This document shows positions 61,762 through 64,000 of a stretch of 64,000 bases of DNA, piece after piece. The notes below the pieces were generated by a model. That model saw nothing but the letters and a program-made list of their open reading frames with translations. It searched no databases and had not been told where the DNA came from. The translations under genes and the position numbers were made by a program. The stretch comes from Massilia sp. BJB1822 (lineage in GTDB: Bacteria; Pseudomonadota; Gammaproteobacteria; Burkholderiales; Burkholderiaceae_D), in the NCBI RefSeq assembly GCF_013369485.1, contig NZ_JABWEB010000022.1, positions 1 through 64,000 on the forward strand, read 5' to 3'. The first letter of the stretch is position 1, and the number at the start of each line of letters is the position of its first letter.

Positions 61762-62232
61762 ATGAAAGTGCTGGTCTTCCATATCGGCGCCGACCGCTAC
61801 GGCCTGCCGCTGGCGGCCGTGCAGCGCGTGCTGCCGCTGATGGAGCTGAAGGCGCTGCCGCTGGCGCCGGATGCCGTGGCCGGCTTGATGAACCTGCACG
61901 GCGCCAGCGTGCCCGTGATCGATCTATGCCGCATCAGCGGCGGCGCGGCGGCGCCGCAGCAGGTCGATACCCGCATCCTGCTGGTCGATTACCGCGCGCC
62001 GCAAGGCGAGCCGCATGCCTTGGGCCTGCTGGCCGAAAAAGTGCAAGGCGTGCAGGACGTCGACGCGGCGGCGCTCAGTCCCAGCGGCGTGGCCGCCGCC
62101 CCCTTCCTCGGCGCCGTGGCGGGCGACGCGGCCGGCCTCGTGCAGCTGGTGCGGCTGGAAGAGCTGCTGCCGCCGCCCCTGCGCGCCCTGCTGTTCCAGC
62201 CTGAGGGCGAAGCCAGGGGCATACCATCATGA
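61762..62232 (+). CDS. wspB: WspB-like CheW coupling protein
   Basis: The 156-residue CheW-fold protein ('VLVFHIGADRYGLPLAAVQRVLPLMELKALPLAPDAVAGLMNLHGASVPVIDL', G-L-x-N-x-x-G-x-x-x-P-V-I-D-L) links the receptor to the CheA-type kinase WspE. GGGAG precedes ATG 12 bases after wspA. It overlaps wspC by four bases. In the Wsp order, wspB and wspD are the two CheW paralogues. Confidence 0.85.
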   Translation: MKVLVFHIGADRYGLPLAAVQRVLPLMELKALPLAPDAVAGLMNLHGASVPVIDLCRISGGAAAPQQVDTRILLVDYRAPQGEPHALGLLAEKVQGVQDVDAAALSPSGVAAAPFLGAVAGDAAGLVQLVRLEELLPPPLRALLFQPEGEARGIPS

Positions 62233-63626
62233 AAGCCACCGAGCTGCTGCGCCAGGCCACCGGCATGAATCTGTCGCGCGCTGCAGTGGACGAGGCGGTG
62301 CAGCAGCGCATGGAGCTGACCGGCTGCCGCGACCGTAAAGCCTATCTGCGCGACATCGCGCCGGAAGAACTGACCGCCCTGGTGGAGCTGCTGGTGGTAC
62401 CGGAATCCTGGCTGTTCCGCGACCCGCAAGCCTTTGTCGTCGCCGTCCAGCATGTGCAACTGCGCGCCGCCGACGCCGCGCGCATGGGCCGGCCGGTACG
62501 CATCCTGTCCCTGCCCTGCGCCGGCGGCGAAGAACCGTATTCAATGGCGATGGCGCTGGCCGACGCCGGGGTCGCGCCGTCGGCCTACGCCATCGACGCT
62601 TGCGACCTGAGTCCGGCCTGCATCGCGCGCGCCCAGCGCGGCGTGTATGGCCGCAATGCCTTCCGCAACAGCGACCTATCCTTCCGCGAGCGCTATTTCA
62701 CGCCGCTCGGCAGCGAGCGTTACCAGATCAATGAAGCAATCCAGCGCCAGGTGCGCTTCCGCCAGGCCAATCTGCTGACGCTCGACGCCACGCGCTGGCG
62801 GGGCTGCTATGACGTGATCTTTTGCCGCAATCTGCTGATCTATTTCGACAAGCCCACGGTGCGCGCGGCGATTCAGCGCATCGCCACCATGCTGGCCGAC
62901 AATGGCGTCCTGCTGTCCGGCTATGCCGAGCTGCCCAGCTTTGTGCACAATGGCTTCACCCCGCTGCCGCACCGTCAGGCGTTCGCCCTGCGCAAGGACG
63001 ACAGCGGCCCGGCCGCCGCTATTGTCCAGCCGACCTGGTTCCCGGAACGGCGCCAGGCACCGCCCTGCGACGGCGCCGCCATCCCCGCGCGCGGCACGCC
63101 CACCCGCCGCAGCTCGGATGTGGCGCGCCTGATGTGGCAAAGCCTGGCGCCCATAGCATCCTCGCCCGCCGCGCCAACCGCGCGCCAGCCTGCGCCAGCG
63201 CCCCAGCCGACACTTCAACCGCTGCCGCGCACCGCGCGCGCGCAGCCTGTGGCGCCAGCGGCCGCAGTGGTAGTGCCGACCAGGCCAGCCGTTGCCGAAG
63301 CGCTGGCCACCGCCGAGACGCTGGCCGAGGCCCGTCGCCTGGCCGACCAGGGCCGCGTCGACGAAGCGGCTGCCGCCTGCCGCCGCTGGCTGGAACGCGC
63401 GCCCGATTCGGCCGAGGCCTATTTCATCCTTGGCCTGCTGAGCGAAATCGGCCGGCAGCCGGAACAAGCCGAGGCGCTGCTGAAGCGCTGCCTCTACCTG
63501 CAGCCCGACCATTACGAAGCCCTGTGCCATCTGGCCCTATTGACCGAGCAAGGCGGCGATCCCAGCGCCGCCGCCACGCTGAAGGCGCGCGCGGCGCGCG
63601 TCTACCAGCGCCAGCAGCCCCAATAA
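62229..63626 (+). CDS. wspC: WspC-like CheR methyltransferase with C-terminal TPR
   Basis: The 465-residue protein has the CheR N-terminal helical domain at about 1-70 and a SAM-dependent methyltransferase domain ('VRILSLPCAGGEEPYSMAMALADAG' for SAM, 'YDVIFCRNLLIYFDKPTVRAAI' for the N-L-L-I-Y-F motif). A Pro/Ala-rich linker at about 270-345 leads to two TPR-like repeats ('DQGRVDEAAAACRRWLERAPDSAEAYFILGLLSEIGRQPEQAEALLKRCLYLQPDHYEALCHL'). It methylates the WspA receptor to keep it active. Confidence 0.9.
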   Translation: MKATELLRQATGMNLSRAAVDEAVQQRMELTGCRDRKAYLRDIAPEELTALVELLVVPESWLFRDPQAFVVAVQHVQLRAADAARMGRPVRILSLPCAGGEEPYSMAMALADAGVAPSAYAIDACDLSPACIARAQRGVYGRNAFRNSDLSFRERYFTPLGSERYQINEAIQRQVRFRQANLLTLDATRWRGCYDVIFCRNLLIYFDKPTVRAAIQRIATMLADNGVLLSGYAELPSFVHNGFTPLPHRQAFALRKDDSGPAAAIVQPTWFPERRQAPPCDGAAIPARGTPTRRSSDVARLMWQSLAPIASSPAAPTARQPAPAPQPTLQPLPRTARAQPVAPAAAVVVPTRPAVAEALATAETLAEARRLADQGRVDEAAAACRRWLERAPDSAEAYFILGLLSEIGRQPEQAEALLKRCLYLQPDHYEALCHLALLTEQGGDPSAAATLKARAARVYQRQQPQ

Positions 63627-63635
63627 GAGAAGAGC

Positions 63636-64000
63636 ATGACGACTGCCCAAGCCCAAGAGCTCAACGATTGCTGGAACCGCATAGGCGTGGCGGGCGACCA
63701 CAGTTGCGCCCAGCTGCCGCAGGCCATCCACTGCCGCAACTGCCCGGTATATGCCGGCGCGGCCCAGCATAATCTGCAGCGCCCGCTCTCGCCCGGCTAC
63801 CGGCGCGAATGGGCCGAGTATTTCCGCCGTCCGGCGCAGGAAAGCGCGCGCCACGACGCCTCCTGCGTGGTCTTCCGCATCGGCATCGAGTGGCTGTCCC
63901 TGCCCACGCCCCTGTTCCTGCAAGTGGCGCCGCAAGCCCAGCCCCACCGCCTGCCGCACCGCGCGGCGCATGGCCTGGCGGGCATCGTCAATGTCGGCGG
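63636..64000 (+). CDS. wspD: WspD-like CheW protein, 3'-truncated by the window
   Basis: The frame begins 'MTTAQAQELNDCWNRIGVAG' after AAGAGAAGAGC and includes 'CAQLPQAIHCRNCPVY', the Cys-rich N-terminal segment that distinguishes WspD from WspB. A CheW fold follows ('SCVVFRIGIEWLSLPTPLFLQVAP', then 'RAAHGLAGIVNVGG' as the start of the G-x-x-N-x-x-G motif). It runs off the window end. wspE, wspF and wspR would be expected next. Confidence 0.85.
   Translation, partial: MTTAQAQELNDCWNRIGVAGDHSCAQLPQAIHCRNCPVYAGAAQHNLQRPLSPGYRREWAEYFRRPAQESARHDASCVVFRIGIEWLSLPTPLFLQVAPQAQPHRLPHRAAHGLAGIVNVG

Overview
The window looks like chromosome from a high-GC, motile, Gram-negative betaproteobacterium, most likely Oxalobacteraceae (Massilia/Duganella/Janthinobacterium group). 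Pointers are the Wsp-type chemosensory genes, two methyl-accepting chemotaxis proteins, the srkA / SEC-C protein / orn / M48 peptidase / pterin dehydratase / rsgA block, small families such as DUF2970 and DUF6447, and strongly GC-biased third codon positions. This placement rests on protein resemblance and gene order only; no search was run.

Layout. 1-8.9 kb: an AraC-type regulator cut by the window edge, a small ABM-fold monooxygenase, a secreted PHB-depolymerase-like esterase, an RTX/serralysin-type metalloprotease, a DUF1906-DUF2272 fusion, a chemoreceptor, a HerA-like ATPase and a small acidic/basic protein. 9-19.5 kb: an APC permease, a RelB/RelE-like toxin-antitoxin pair, DUF2278, HNH, tRNA-Lys(TTT) with promoter and terminator, several small conserved proteins, a YigZ/IMPACT protein, a diguanylate cyclase, a lipoprotein glycerophosphodiesterase, a DUF945-like secreted protein and an AraC-type sensor domain with no DNA-binding domain. 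19.5-31.3 kb: oleate hydratase, a cystine transporter, then a six-gene unit (HlyD adaptor, ABC ATPase, two FtsX/MacB-like permeases, NtrC-type regulator, histidine kinase) preceded by a consensus sigma-54 promoter, then a histidine phosphatase. 31.3-42.1 kb: a FadL-type porin, an RND efflux pair, a DUF212 membrane protein, a DUF475/TerC-like membrane protein, a small membrane protein, a cluster of AATGTC-type inverted repeats and a 779-residue Ala/Glu-rich coiled-coil protein.

42.3-49.5 kb is a visibly AT-richer accessory island set into ordinary backbone. It carries a Bacteroidota-like lipoprotein hydrolase and a compact three-gene operon: alpha/beta-hydrolase (lipase-like) effector, small middle component, and Rad50/SMC-like ABC ATPase. 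This architecture fits the ABC-three-component (ABC-3C) class of predicted conflict/defence systems. A divergent trypsin-like protease lies next to it, followed by decayed genes: a paralogue of the 10.4-kb antitoxin broken by one nonsense codon, and a scrambled DUF5677-like remnant. No integrase or transposase is visible in the island.

49.5-64 kb returns to backbone: srkA, a SEC-C protein, orn, an M48 peptidase, pterin-4a-carbinolamine dehydratase and rsgA; then a large TPR/GAF histidine kinase, argF-argG with a strong terminator, and the start of a Wsp surface-sensing operon (wspA, wspB, wspC, and wspD cut by the window end). The most notable content is the ABC-3C-like lipase system with its protease neighbour, followed by the sigma-54-controlled ABC exporter whose regulator has GAFTDA instead of GAFTGA.
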